A stretch of 5,480 nucleotides of DNA, taken from NCBI GenBank assembly GCA_021413595.1, contig JAIOQD010000019.1, positions 1 to 5,480 on the forward strand, given 5' to 3'. Below the pieces are notes generated by a model that did not search any database, was not told where the DNA came from, and saw only the letters and a list, made by a program, of their open reading frames with translations. The position numbers and the translations under genes were made by a program. Of the stretch, positions 1 through 5,035 are shown piece by piece (the stretch's first letter is position 1; each line of letters begins with the position of its first letter). Source of the DNA: Bacteroidota bacterium. GTDB taxonomy: Bacteria; Bacteroidota; Bacteroidia; 2-12-FULL-35-15.

Positions 1-642
1 ATCTGATTTAACCTCCTTTTGCCCAACATTATGTTGTGCACTAGAATCCCAAGGGTATTTACTATATGTTCCCAGTGTTGCATAAGTTAATCGCAATCCG
101 CCTGGAAAACCTGAATAGTTGTTAGTTGTTAATAATCTAAATCCCGAAGCATTTCCTTCAAAGTTTTTCAAATCTAGCGCCTGACCTTCCGAGAGGTGAC
201 GATCAAGAAACGAACTATCTTTCAAAAAGAAATGTGCTATTGCTTTTTCACCAGAATGACCAAACGGTGGATTACCAATATCGTGAGCAAGACAAGCTGC
301 ATGAACAATATTTGCAAAATCCTCTGGAATGAATTTATCTCTCCTTTGGCTCAGACTGTTCCTAAAAAGTGATTTTTCTTTTTGTTTTAGTATGAAATTT
401 CCAGCAAGCATGCCTAGTGATTTTCCGGAAGAGGCAACTTCAAGACTATGGGTCAATCTATTATGCACAAAATCACTATTTGGTATAGGAAACACTTGTG
501 TCTTGTCTCCCATTCGACGAAACTGGGTTGAGAATAACACTCGATCGATATCTCTTTGAAATTCACTTCTTGCATCAGGGTCAGTTTTTTTGGTGGTTTT
601 ATCTCTAAATCTTCTGCTGTTAAGCAATTCAATCCATTCCAT
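1..642 (-). CDS. dgt: dGTP triphosphohydrolase (HD-domain dGTPase), N-terminal part, cut by window edge
   Basis: The protein hydrolyses dGTP (often other dNTPs too) to the deoxynucleoside and triphosphate in the cytoplasm. The 214 visible codons are uninterrupted and carry the family signatures in order: FRRMGDKTQVFP (about 44-54), NRLTHSLEV with metal-binding H65, AHDIGNPPFGHSGE with metal ligands H120-D121 and the catalytic pair H129/E132 at the spacing seen in E. coli Dgt, then FEGNASGFRLLT (161-172) and KYPW (195-198). The last metal-binding Asp and the C-terminal half lie outside the window; full-length family members are roughly 370-500 residues. The start at 642 is supported by AGGA at 649-652, six bases upstream. 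The gene begins about 30 bases after an attC-like 3' end (672-694), so it probably forms its own cassette and not a part of the operon behind it. Family dGTPases serve in dNTP pool control, and some block phages by depleting dNTPs; the sequence does not tell which applies here. Family assignment is very secure. Confidence 0.93.
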   Translation of the reverse strand, partial: MEWIELLNSRRFRDKTTKKTDPDARSEFQRDIDRVLFSTQFRRMGDKTQVFPIPNSDFVHNRLTHSLEVASSGKSLGMLAGNFILKQKEKSLFRNSLSQRRDKFIPEDFANIVHAACLAHDIGNPPFGHSGEKAIAHFFLKDSSFLDRHLSEGQALDLKNFEGNASGFRLLTTNNYSGFPGGLRLTYATLGTYSKYPWDSSAQHNVGQKEVKSD

Positions 643-671
643 AATATATCCTACGATTAGTTGTGATTGGT

Positions 672-760
672 TTCTAACGGACCAGAGTTAAGCTGGGTTG
701 CAACGTTGATTTAAACAAACGATGAGTTGATGCAAAAATAAAGAATCAAATATGTTAGTT
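672..760 (-). other. attC-like recombination site A (integron cassette junction), 5' half uncertain
   Basis: Read on the minus strand, the 3' half resembles a classical attC: an L'-like box AGCTTAACTC (694-685), a short spacer, then GTTAGAA (678-672), close to the GTTRRRY core where integron integrases cut. The best partner for the outer arm is AACTAAC (760-754), giving an 89-bp element of normal attC size, but it departs from RYYYAAC at one base and I see no good L'' box. The interior has overlapping short palindromes, GTTGCAAC (697-704) and CAACGTTG (701-708). The site lies between the end of the RelA/SpoT-like gene and the dGTPase start, where a cassette boundary would be expected. Confidence 0.42.
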
Positions 761-801
761 TAAGACTGTATCCGAAATTCTTAAATGAAATTGTACGATT
801 T

Positions 802-1635
802 TTATGTCACTATATTTTCGATAAAGTTTCTGCCTTTATCAAATTTCCCATCCAATTCAGCCGCCTCAAAAATATTTGCTTTAATCGATTGTAATTTTAT
901 CCAATCACCAATATCTTTATCTAATTTCTTGTGATTTTTCTTAAAAATTAAATAATCAAGCCAGCATATCGATTCACGCACGTGTGTTTGAAGTTGAAGT
1001 TCTACCATTCTCTTTGGTACAATCTCAATCTGAAAATGAATTGCACGGTACGGATCATAATAAAACCCTCCCTTTGGTCTGTAATAGTAATTTCTACACC
1101 GTAAAACTTTATCAAAAAATATTTCCCAACATGAATGTCCGACTTTTAGAAGTGTGTTAAGATCGGGAGCTATTAATCTGAAGCGAACTAAATCCCATAG
1201 ATCAAGTACATTACGTTGAACGGCATCACCATCTTTTATAATGAATAGCTTATCATCAATTGAGCTGTCTGATTTTATCCCGCCATAAAGTCGAACGTTA
1301 GAAGGGAGAAACTCATGTCTGAATGAGTCAAAAATATGCTTTGTCTTTTCAAAAAGCATGGATTTCTCCTCCTTATCCTTGGCAAACTGTGCCCAATCTT
1401 GTGGAATTCTAGAATAAAGGAATTCCAACTCTTGCACCGAAACAAAAAGACGTTTTGTTGATTTAAACGCATCTTCTTGCAATTGGGGGAGTTGGTCTAG
1501 TGTAGCAGAACCAACTGCTTCTATCCGCTTATGGAGTTGGATAAGTTCCAATTTTTCAGTTTCAGGTAATGAAGTCCATTGACTAAAGAAAAACGGATCC
1601 TGTTTTAATAAATACTTTATACATTCTTCGATCAT
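802..1635 (-). CDS. RelA/SpoT-like (p)ppGpp synthetase-domain protein
   Basis: This 277-residue protein is probably a single-domain nucleotide pyrophosphokinase related to small alarmone synthetases or toxic alarmone synthetases, which move pyrophosphate from ATP to GTP, GDP or another acceptor. The synthetase motifs appear in order: GGIKSDSSIDDKL (118-130, matching GRxKxxxSIxxK), DLWDLVRFRLI (145-155, with the metal-binding Asp at D148), RPKGG and DPYRAIH (186-200, matching PK...GYRSIH with the base-stacking Tyr at Y196), and VELQLQT (211-217, matching EIQIRT with E212). Residues 1-110 are helical and unlike the HD hydrolase domain; TGS and ACT domains are absent. Two changes stand out: the conserved Arg of GRxK is Gly (G119), and the Gly before YRxIH is Pro (P195). 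It is the last gene of a three-gene operon, 26 bases after the membrane-protein gene. The ribosome site is weak (AGAGAT). Fold assignment is good; substrate and product are unknown. Confidence 0.82.
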   Translation of the reverse strand: MIEECIKYLLKQDPFFFSQWTSLPETEKLELIQLHKRIEAVGSATLDQLPQLQEDAFKSTKRLFVSVQELEFLYSRIPQDWAQFAKDKEEKSMLFEKTKHIFDSFRHEFLPSNVRLYGGIKSDSSIDDKLFIIKDGDAVQRNVLDLWDLVRFRLIAPDLNTLLKVGHSCWEIFFDKVLRCRNYYYRPKGGFYYDPYRAIHFQIEIVPKRMVELQLQTHVRESICWLDYLIFKKNHKKLDKDIGDWIKLQSIKANIFEAAELDGKFDKGRNFIENIVT

Positions 1636-1661
1636 TTAATTATCTCTATTAGAGTGAGCAA

Positions 1662-2327
1662 TTATGAGTCAAGCAATTTATTCTCGATAAGTATCTTACC
1701 AATGGAAGGAATTGCAACGACGATTGTAGTACGTTCACCAATTTGTTCCAATCGAATCAATTTAGGCACGCTAAGAAGTCGTACACGATAAAGAAGTTCT
1801 TTTTCAGAGCCAATTGCATCTCGACCACTCATTATGACTATTCTTTGAAAAAGATCATCAACAGAGATTTCTTGTCGATGGAGAACCTTATAAATGATCT
1901 TCATTATTCCTTTTTGTGTGTGCGGAAGACTTTTAAATGTACTGATCACCTCTTCCTCCGTTGGCACATCATTGATGACTGGGTATTCAATTACTAATTT
2001 TGCTTGATTGTTAATTGTGCTAAGCTCTTTTTTAAAATCATCAGGTTTCTTAAATAATATCTTCCCATAATCTTCCTCATTTTTTTGAGCAGACATATGT
2101 TGTGACTCGAACTTACCAAACTTAAGAAATAATCCACATGAGAGAGTAAGCAATACCAATCCGACACTTAACAAGGGGATGTTTGCGTTTTCCAACAATA
2201 CAATTTTGTACTGATTACCTTGGTTTGGGAGTTCTTTAACCATACTCAAAAAAATAAAAAGAAGTGAAGCAATAAGCATAATTACATAAAATTTCATGTC
2301 TTTGAGTATTTTTAAAACATCCTTCAT
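1662..2327 (-). CDS. Two-helix membrane protein with C-terminal winged-helix-like domain, unrecognised
   Basis: I do not recognise this 221-residue protein. Two hydrophobic segments, about 12-31 and 50-69, are joined by a short loop, so it is probably an inner-membrane hairpin with both ends in the cytoplasm. There is no cleavable signal peptide. A charged linker (70-125) leads to a soluble domain (about 130-218) whose predicted pattern is several helices followed by a beta hairpin (RLEQIGERTTIVVAIPS), as in winged-helix folds. Its start overlaps the stop of the nucleotidyltransferase gene by ATGA, and the perfect ribosome site AAAGGAGGT sits inside the end of that gene, so the two are translationally coupled. 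The position between a nucleotidyltransferase and an alarmone-synthetase-like gene suggests a membrane effector, anchor or regulator, but nothing in the sequence shows which. The reading frame is secure; the winged-helix call is inference from pattern alone. Confidence 0.78.
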   Translation of the reverse strand: MKDVLKILKDMKFYVIMLIASLLFIFLSMVKELPNQGNQYKIVLLENANIPLLSVGLVLLTLSCGLFLKFGKFESQHMSAQKNEEDYGKILFKKPDDFKKELSTINNQAKLVIEYPVINDVPTEEEVISTFKSLPHTQKGIMKIIYKVLHRQEISVDDLFQRIVIMSGRDAIGSEKELLYRVRLLSVPKLIRLEQIGERTTIVVAIPSIGKILIENKLLDS

Positions 2328-3244
2328 GATACCTCCTTTGATATTTTAATCGTTCTTATAAATTGATCCACTAATGATGAGTTCAAACTTCTGACAAAAT
2401 TTATATTATCATTTTCAAAATAAAATGGGCCAGCAATAGAATGATCTTCATTTGTGCTGGTATTAATTGCTAAAGATTGAATCGAATCTTTTGGAATGAT
2501 TGGCTGATCATGAATATAGCTTTTTAAAATTACCAAGAATCGTTTACAAAGTTTACTTATAGCAATGATTCGCTCGGTGTTTGCAGGCAATTTATCATAG
2601 TTGTTCAACTTCCAAATATTGATAAGTTCAAAGAATTCACAATCAAAAAGGCCTCCAAATCCTTTCTTTATATCATAATAGTGAGATGAACCTGGGTTGA
2701 AACGTTTGTGGCTTCTAAATGGATCTTCGACAAATAAATCGACAAGTGTGATCAAATCCATAGAATTGATTTTGTTTATTGCAGTTTGAACACTGTTTTG
2801 ATATAACGATAGATTACCCCACACATATCGAATTGAATTCAGAATAAACAATGATCCAATATGTGGTGAAGATTCTATAATCTCAGACTGCGGACAAAAT
2901 ATCAAGGACATATCATTAACGCACTCATTACAATTCAAATACCATTTAGATTCACAAAATTCCTGATTGAATGAGATACCTAACAGTACGAGATCGATAT
3001 CCGATCGAGATGCAAGAAGTCCTGCTCCATATGAACCCCTGGCACAAACTGTATTCAAACTGGGATCTAAAAATGAAGAAGAAATATTCTTGATAATATT
3101 ATCGTTGATCAATGTATTCTTTTTCGCAGCATTGTGAAAATGTTTCTCTCTTAATTCAAAATCAGAGTTTTGCGTTAAATATTTTAGATGTTGTAATTGA
3201 GGCTCTAACATTGAAAAACCGTATTCAGAATCATTATTTCTCAT
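2324..3244 (-). CDS. GlnD/PII-uridylyltransferase-like nucleotidyltransferase
   Basis: This 306-residue protein belongs to the polymerase-beta-type nucleotidyltransferases, which transfer a nucleoside monophosphate to a protein, RNA or small molecule. The active-site pattern is intact: RGSYGAGLLASRSDIDLVLLG holds G70-S71 and metal-binding D82 and D84, and D111 in VNDMSLIF is a plausible third carboxylate. Further along are IRYVWGN (138-144), resembling the GlnD 'R.L.GD' stretch, and IKKGFGGLFDCEFFELI (192-208), which closely resembles the 'KEGPGGLRD' signature of GlnD and GlnE. These point to the GlnD/GlnE/DUF294 branch and away from CCA-adding enzymes. The HD, PII-interacting and ACT domains of true GlnD (about 850-900 residues) are missing, so nitrogen regulation is unlikely. 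It is the first gene of the operon and begins about 95 bases after an attC-like site. No clear Shine-Dalgarno precedes the ATG at 3244 (pyrimidine-rich TGTCCTCTTTT). The target is unknown. Confidence 0.8.
   Translation of the reverse strand: MRNNDSEYGFSMLEPQLQHLKYLTQNSDFELREKHFHNAAKKNTLINDNIIKNISSSFLDPSLNTVCARGSYGAGLLASRSDIDLVLLGISFNQEFCESKWYLNCNECVNDMSLIFCPQSEIIESSPHIGSLFILNSIRYVWGNLSLYQNSVQTAINKINSMDLITLVDLFVEDPFRSHKRFNPGSSHYYDIKKGFGGLFDCEFFELINIWKLNNYDKLPANTERIIAISKLCKRFLVILKSYIHDQPIIPKDSIQSLAINTSTNEDHSIAGPFYFENDNINFVRSLNSSLVDQFIRTIKISKEVS
2331..2339 (-). promoter_or_regulatory. Strong ribosome binding site for the membrane-protein gene
   Basis: Minus-strand AAAGGAGGT, three bases before the ATG at 2327. 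It is much stronger than the ribosome sites of the first and last operon genes, which suggests the membrane protein may be the most highly translated of the three. It also fixes the start codon choice. Confidence 0.8.
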
Positions 3245-3333
3245 AAAAGAGGACAGAACATTAATGATCTTTTGAAATGAATGTTAATTCTCGGAAAATA
3301 TTTCTCGTTTGTGTTTCATATTTTTTGTAAAAT

Positions 3334-3390
3334 GGCTAACAGACTGAAACTAAACTATGTTACAGCGCCGGCTTGAACAACTAGTTAGGC
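3334..3390 (-). other. attC-like recombination site B, 57 bp, best-formed of the three
   Basis: On the minus strand the element opens with GCCTAAC (3390-3384), a perfect RYYYAAC box, then TTGTTCAAGCC, which matches the L'' box of classical attC sites (CGTTCAAGCC). It closes with GTTAGCC (3340-3334), one base off GTTRRRY. The outer boxes pair at 6 of 7 positions, and the total of 57 bp is the classical minimum attC length. The L' box that should pair with TTCAAGCC is poorly conserved (AGTTTCAG). It lies 19 bases after the HEPN-like gene, the place for that cassette's attC, in the same orientation as sites A and C. Confidence 0.6.
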
Positions 3391-3409
3391 TGCAACAATC
3401 TTATAGATT

Positions 3410-4159
3410 TTATAAAACTTGTGCCATTCTATTTATAGCATCGGAACAAAGACCCCACAAATCTTGCACTTCCTGAATATCGTATATTTTATCAGGGTGT
3501 TGTGTTGGGTTTCTAAAGGACAGCCGAATATTATCTAGGTGGTTTAAAAGTGTTTCATGTTTTTTAGCTTTATTTTTATTTTTTAAATCAGAAATCATTG
3601 GTCCCCACATTAAACTAACACGTTTATGTTTAACCAGTGTACAGTAAAATGATTTTAACACATCTTCGGTTGCTCTCATCAAATGAAAAGCTGCTGCAGT
3701 AGGTCGTTCAAAAGCGATACACATTCCGGCTTCAGTTAAGTCATATCTGGCAATATCGGATAATTTGGAATAACAACCTTGGCTTAAAAGGCTCGAAATA
3801 TCTTTGATTAGTTTTTGGATATCCAATCGTTTTGAGGTCGTTACAAACGCTTCAACACCACCTAATTCAGCGAAAAGGGTGTCACGTATCTTAGTGATTT
3901 TGGCACTCAAATTGGTAGATTGTTCTTCAGTTAACCTAGCATCTACGGGTAATTTTTTTAATTCAATTAAATATTTTTGTAAATCATATGATGCTCGTTC
4001 AGTAACTGTAAGACCAAGCATTTTTAAGTAATTAAAATAAGACTCAATATTACCAATAATCCAACTGTCCCCATGGATCTGACTACCTTCTTTAACATCT
4101 TGAAGAAATCTTACAGCTGTCCCAAAAAAAACATACTGATCAATTGATTGTGATTTCAT
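3410..4159 (-). CDS. HEPN-like helical protein with RNPTQH (Rx4H) motif
   Basis: A 249-residue, almost wholly helical protein resembling widespread uncharacterised bacterial proteins that carry the stretch AFERPTAAAFHLMRATEDVLK (here 149-169) followed by an RNPT-H segment near the C-terminus. R216 and H221 in RNPTQH form an Rx4H motif of the kind that makes the RNase active site in HEPN toxins and defence proteins, and the preceding helix (about 153-173) with its conserved E165 would be the partner helix. Residues 1-120 are an extra helical region with no motif I can name. There are no membrane segments. The start at 4159 is backed by AGGAG (4168-4172), eight bases upstream. It sits alone between two attC-like sites, so it is likely a single-gene cassette. 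If active it would cut RNA, and the next gene downstream is a nucleotidyltransferase, the class that partners HEPN proteins in HEPN/MNT toxin-antitoxin pairs. Both the catalytic role and any such pairing are inference. Confidence 0.72.
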   Translation of the reverse strand: MKSQSIDQYVFFGTAVRFLQDVKEGSQIHGDSWIIGNIESYFNYLKMLGLTVTERASYDLQKYLIELKKLPVDARLTEEQSTNLSAKITKIRDTLFAELGGVEAFVTTSKRLDIQKLIKDISSLLSQGCYSKLSDIARYDLTEAGMCIAFERPTAAAFHLMRATEDVLKSFYCTLVKHKRVSLMWGPMISDLKNKNKAKKHETLLNHLDNIRLSFRNPTQHPDKIYDIQEVQDLWGLCSDAINRMAQVL

Positions 4160-4196
4160 TTTGGATACTCCTAATACTTATATATTTATTAACGCA

Positions 4197-4216
4197 ACCT
4201 AACTAATTGTTAAGCT
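4197..4216 (-). other. attC-like 3' end, site C
   Basis: Minus-strand AGCTTAAC (4216-4209), an L'-like box, is followed by a short spacer and GTTAGGT (4203-4197), a perfect GTTRRRY core. It precedes the HEPN-like start by 37 bases. The matching outer box on the far side is unclear: the best candidate, CATTAAC at 4290-4284, fails RYYYAAC at two positions and would give a 94-bp site containing the palindrome at 4222-4259. The site could be a divergent large attC, or the remnant left at the edge of an array. Confidence 0.42.
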
Positions 4217-4221
4217 GTTTG

Positions 4222-4259
4222 GAACAACTTTGTAATTAAATTCATTACAAAAATTGTTC
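4222..4259. repeat. 38-base imperfect palindrome
   Basis: The arms GAACAA + TTTGTAAT (4222-4227, 4229-4236) are mirrored by ATTACAAA + TTGTTC (4244-4251, 4254-4259), giving 14 paired bases around a seven-base loop with a small asymmetric bulge (1 against 2 bases). No T-run follows on either strand, so it is not a typical intrinsic terminator. Its place just inside the attC-like 3' end fits the variable central stem of a long attC; a regulator-binding site is the alternative. Confidence 0.6.
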
Positions 4260-4347
4260 TACACATTCTATCATGCATACACTGTTAATGAGTAAAACAT
4301 TGTTTTATTCCGCACATAGTAATCCAATTTGACTACAACAGCAATCT

Positions 4348-4584
4348 TCAAATCTTTGCACTATTGTTTCCCGGTTTGTGGGAGCCTCGCGCGTTGCCGT
4401 TCTTTAGTAATGCCAATATCTGCCGCCACATCAGCGCGACAAAGAATGGAGCGGCGAGATAGCTCAGTCGCTTCCACAGACTTGTCCCTTCTACAAGAAA
4501 ATCCTGGATCAAGTAAGGGAGGAGAAGCAAAAAGATGGAAGTTGAAATGACAGCGAGTACAATAGATACACGCTTATTGTTCAT
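4348..4584 (-). CDS. Small two-helix membrane protein, hypothetical
   Basis: A 78-residue protein with hydrophobic segments at about 7-28 and 41-61 and a basic, polar C-terminal tail (KNGNARGSHKPGNNSAK). I do not recognise the family. The frame is open back to 4704, but the extra 40 N-terminal residues would be translated across a perfect palindrome and a possible -10 box, and they lack protein-like character. I therefore prefer the inner ATG at 4584, which has purine-rich AAAAAAGGG immediately upstream. The base composition is richer in G and C than the genes to its left, so it probably belongs to the resident chromosome. No operon partner is evident: the next gene downstream lies beyond a 188-base gap holding attC-like site C. 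It could also be a decayed gene. Confidence 0.5.
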   Translation of the reverse strand: MNNKRVSIVLAVISTSIFLLLLPYLIQDFLVEGTSLWKRLSYLAAPFFVALMWRQILALLKNGNARGSHKPGNNSAKI

Positions 4585-4614
4585 ACCCTTTTTTCCCCCT
4601 GATTGTGCAGCTGT

Positions 4615-4659
4615 AGTATAATTGAGGCATTCGATTCCAACGGCAAATTGGAATTTGCC
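4615..4659 (-). promoter_or_regulatory. Possible promoter with operator-like palindrome upstream of the small membrane gene
   Basis: Minus-strand TATACT (4620-4615) is a good -10 candidate 31 bases before the ATG at 4584. No good -35 is present at normal spacing. A perfect inverted repeat GGCAAATT-2-AATTTGCC (4642-4659) covers the region where the -35 would sit, a placement suited to a dimeric repressor or activator. The palindrome is directly visible; the promoter is inference. Confidence 0.3.
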
Positions 4660-4807
4660 TCTTTGCCTACATATATCCGTAAAAAATCGAAAACGGACAG
4701 ACAAAATGAAAAAAAGTGTATTTTTTTATTTTATTTTAAAAAGTGGTGAATTTGAGGGAATTTAGAGGGTTGCAGAGGAAAAAAAATATCGTAAATCTCA
4801 AATCATT

Positions 4808-4840
4808 GTCATTGCGAGACGTTTTTTGTCGAAGCAATCT
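4808..4840 (+). repeat. Dispersed-type repeat, copy 1 (GTCATTGCGAG...GAAGCAATCT)
   Basis: Begins GTCATTGCGAG and ends GTCGAAGCAATCT, the layout of a short intergenic repeat common in many environmental bacterial genomes. It is inverted relative to copies 2 and 3, so it can form a long stem with either. Confidence 0.65.
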
Positions 4841-4862
4841 TGCTCTTTACATTCAAGTTCCC

Positions 4863-4894
4863 AGATTGCTTCGGTCGCGCTCTCGCAAAGAGAC
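4863..4894 (-). repeat. Dispersed-type repeat, copy 2 (inverted)
   Basis: AGATTGCTTCGGTCGCG followed by CTCTCGCAAAGA is the reverse-complement orientation of copy 1, with the CGCAATGAC end degraded to CGCAAAGAGAC. With copy 1 it brackets a 22-base spacer. Confidence 0.6.
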
Positions 4895-4909
4895 GATTTT
4901 GTCTTATGG

Positions 4910-4934
4910 ATTCCCGACAAGAGCATTCGGGAAT
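4910..4934. repeat. Short hairpin repeat ATTCCCGA...TTCGGGAAT
   Basis: Eight paired bases, ATTCCCGA (4910-4917) and TCGGGAAT (4927-4934), surround a nine-base loop. The unit 'GATTCCCGACAAGAGCATTC' is itself a recurrent intergenic repeat type, different from the flanking family, so this is one repeat lying between copies of another. Confidence 0.6.
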
Positions 4935-4990
4935 GACAAGATCCGATTTCGTCATGCTGACGTCTGGAAGGAATTTTTTTCTTCAAATTC

Positions 4991-5027
4991 GCAGATTGCT
5001 TCGGTCGCTCCGCTCCCTCGCAATGAT
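4991..5027 (-). repeat. Dispersed-type repeat, copy 3 (inverted, most complete)
   Basis: GCAGATTGCTTCGGTCGC followed by TCCGCTCCCTCGCAATGAT is the fullest copy and is inverted relative to copy 1. It ends nine bases past the stop of the DUF1579-like gene, so it would lie in the 3' end of that transcript and could act as a hairpin there. Confidence 0.65.
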
Positions 5028-5035
5028 AATTATCT

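Larger units (their letters stand above)
4585..5035. other. 451-base intergenic region rich in short inverted repeats
   Basis: No convincing gene lies here. The part next to 4584 holds a possible promoter and palindrome (4615-4659). Positions 4690-4745 are a very AT-rich run. Positions 4808-5027 are a mosaic of dispersed-type inverted repeats, annotated separately. Open frames through the repeats on both strands are translations of repeat DNA with low-complexity, basic products, and I do not count them as genes. Confidence 0.7.

Noticed and set aside
329..559. Plus-strand open frame of 76 codons
   Set aside because: It lies wholly inside the dGTPase gene on the other strand, which carries unmistakable family motifs.
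1275..1472. Second minus-strand frame of 65 codons
   Set aside because: It overlaps the RelA/SpoT-like gene in another frame and has no protein-like signature.
1743..1997. Plus-strand open frame of 84 codons
   Set aside because: Antisense to the membrane-protein gene, which has a perfect ribosome site and coupled start.
802..3244. Standard CBASS operon
   Set aside because: The nucleotidyltransferase has a GlnD-type GGL segment and not a clear CD-NTase layout, and no recognised Cap effector or Cap2/Cap3 gene is present. The comparison remains useful but the name does not fit.
3804..4031. Plus-strand open frame of 75 codons
   Set aside because: Antisense to the HEPN-like gene; no ribosome site or recognisable content.
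4222..4259. Intrinsic terminator
   Set aside because: The hairpin is AT-rich and no T-run follows on either strand.
4329..4550. Plus-strand open frame of 73 codons
   Set aside because: Antisense to the small two-helix protein, whose hydrophobic pattern is more protein-like. Not fully excluded, because that gene is itself only moderately supported.
4585..4704. 40-residue N-terminal extension of the small membrane gene
   Set aside because: The extension would run across a perfect palindrome and a -10-like box, and adds a segment without family or membrane character; the inner ATG at 4584 is more likely.
4808..5027. CRISPR array
   Set aside because: The repeats are inverted, unequal and irregularly spaced, with only three copies; no spacer pattern.
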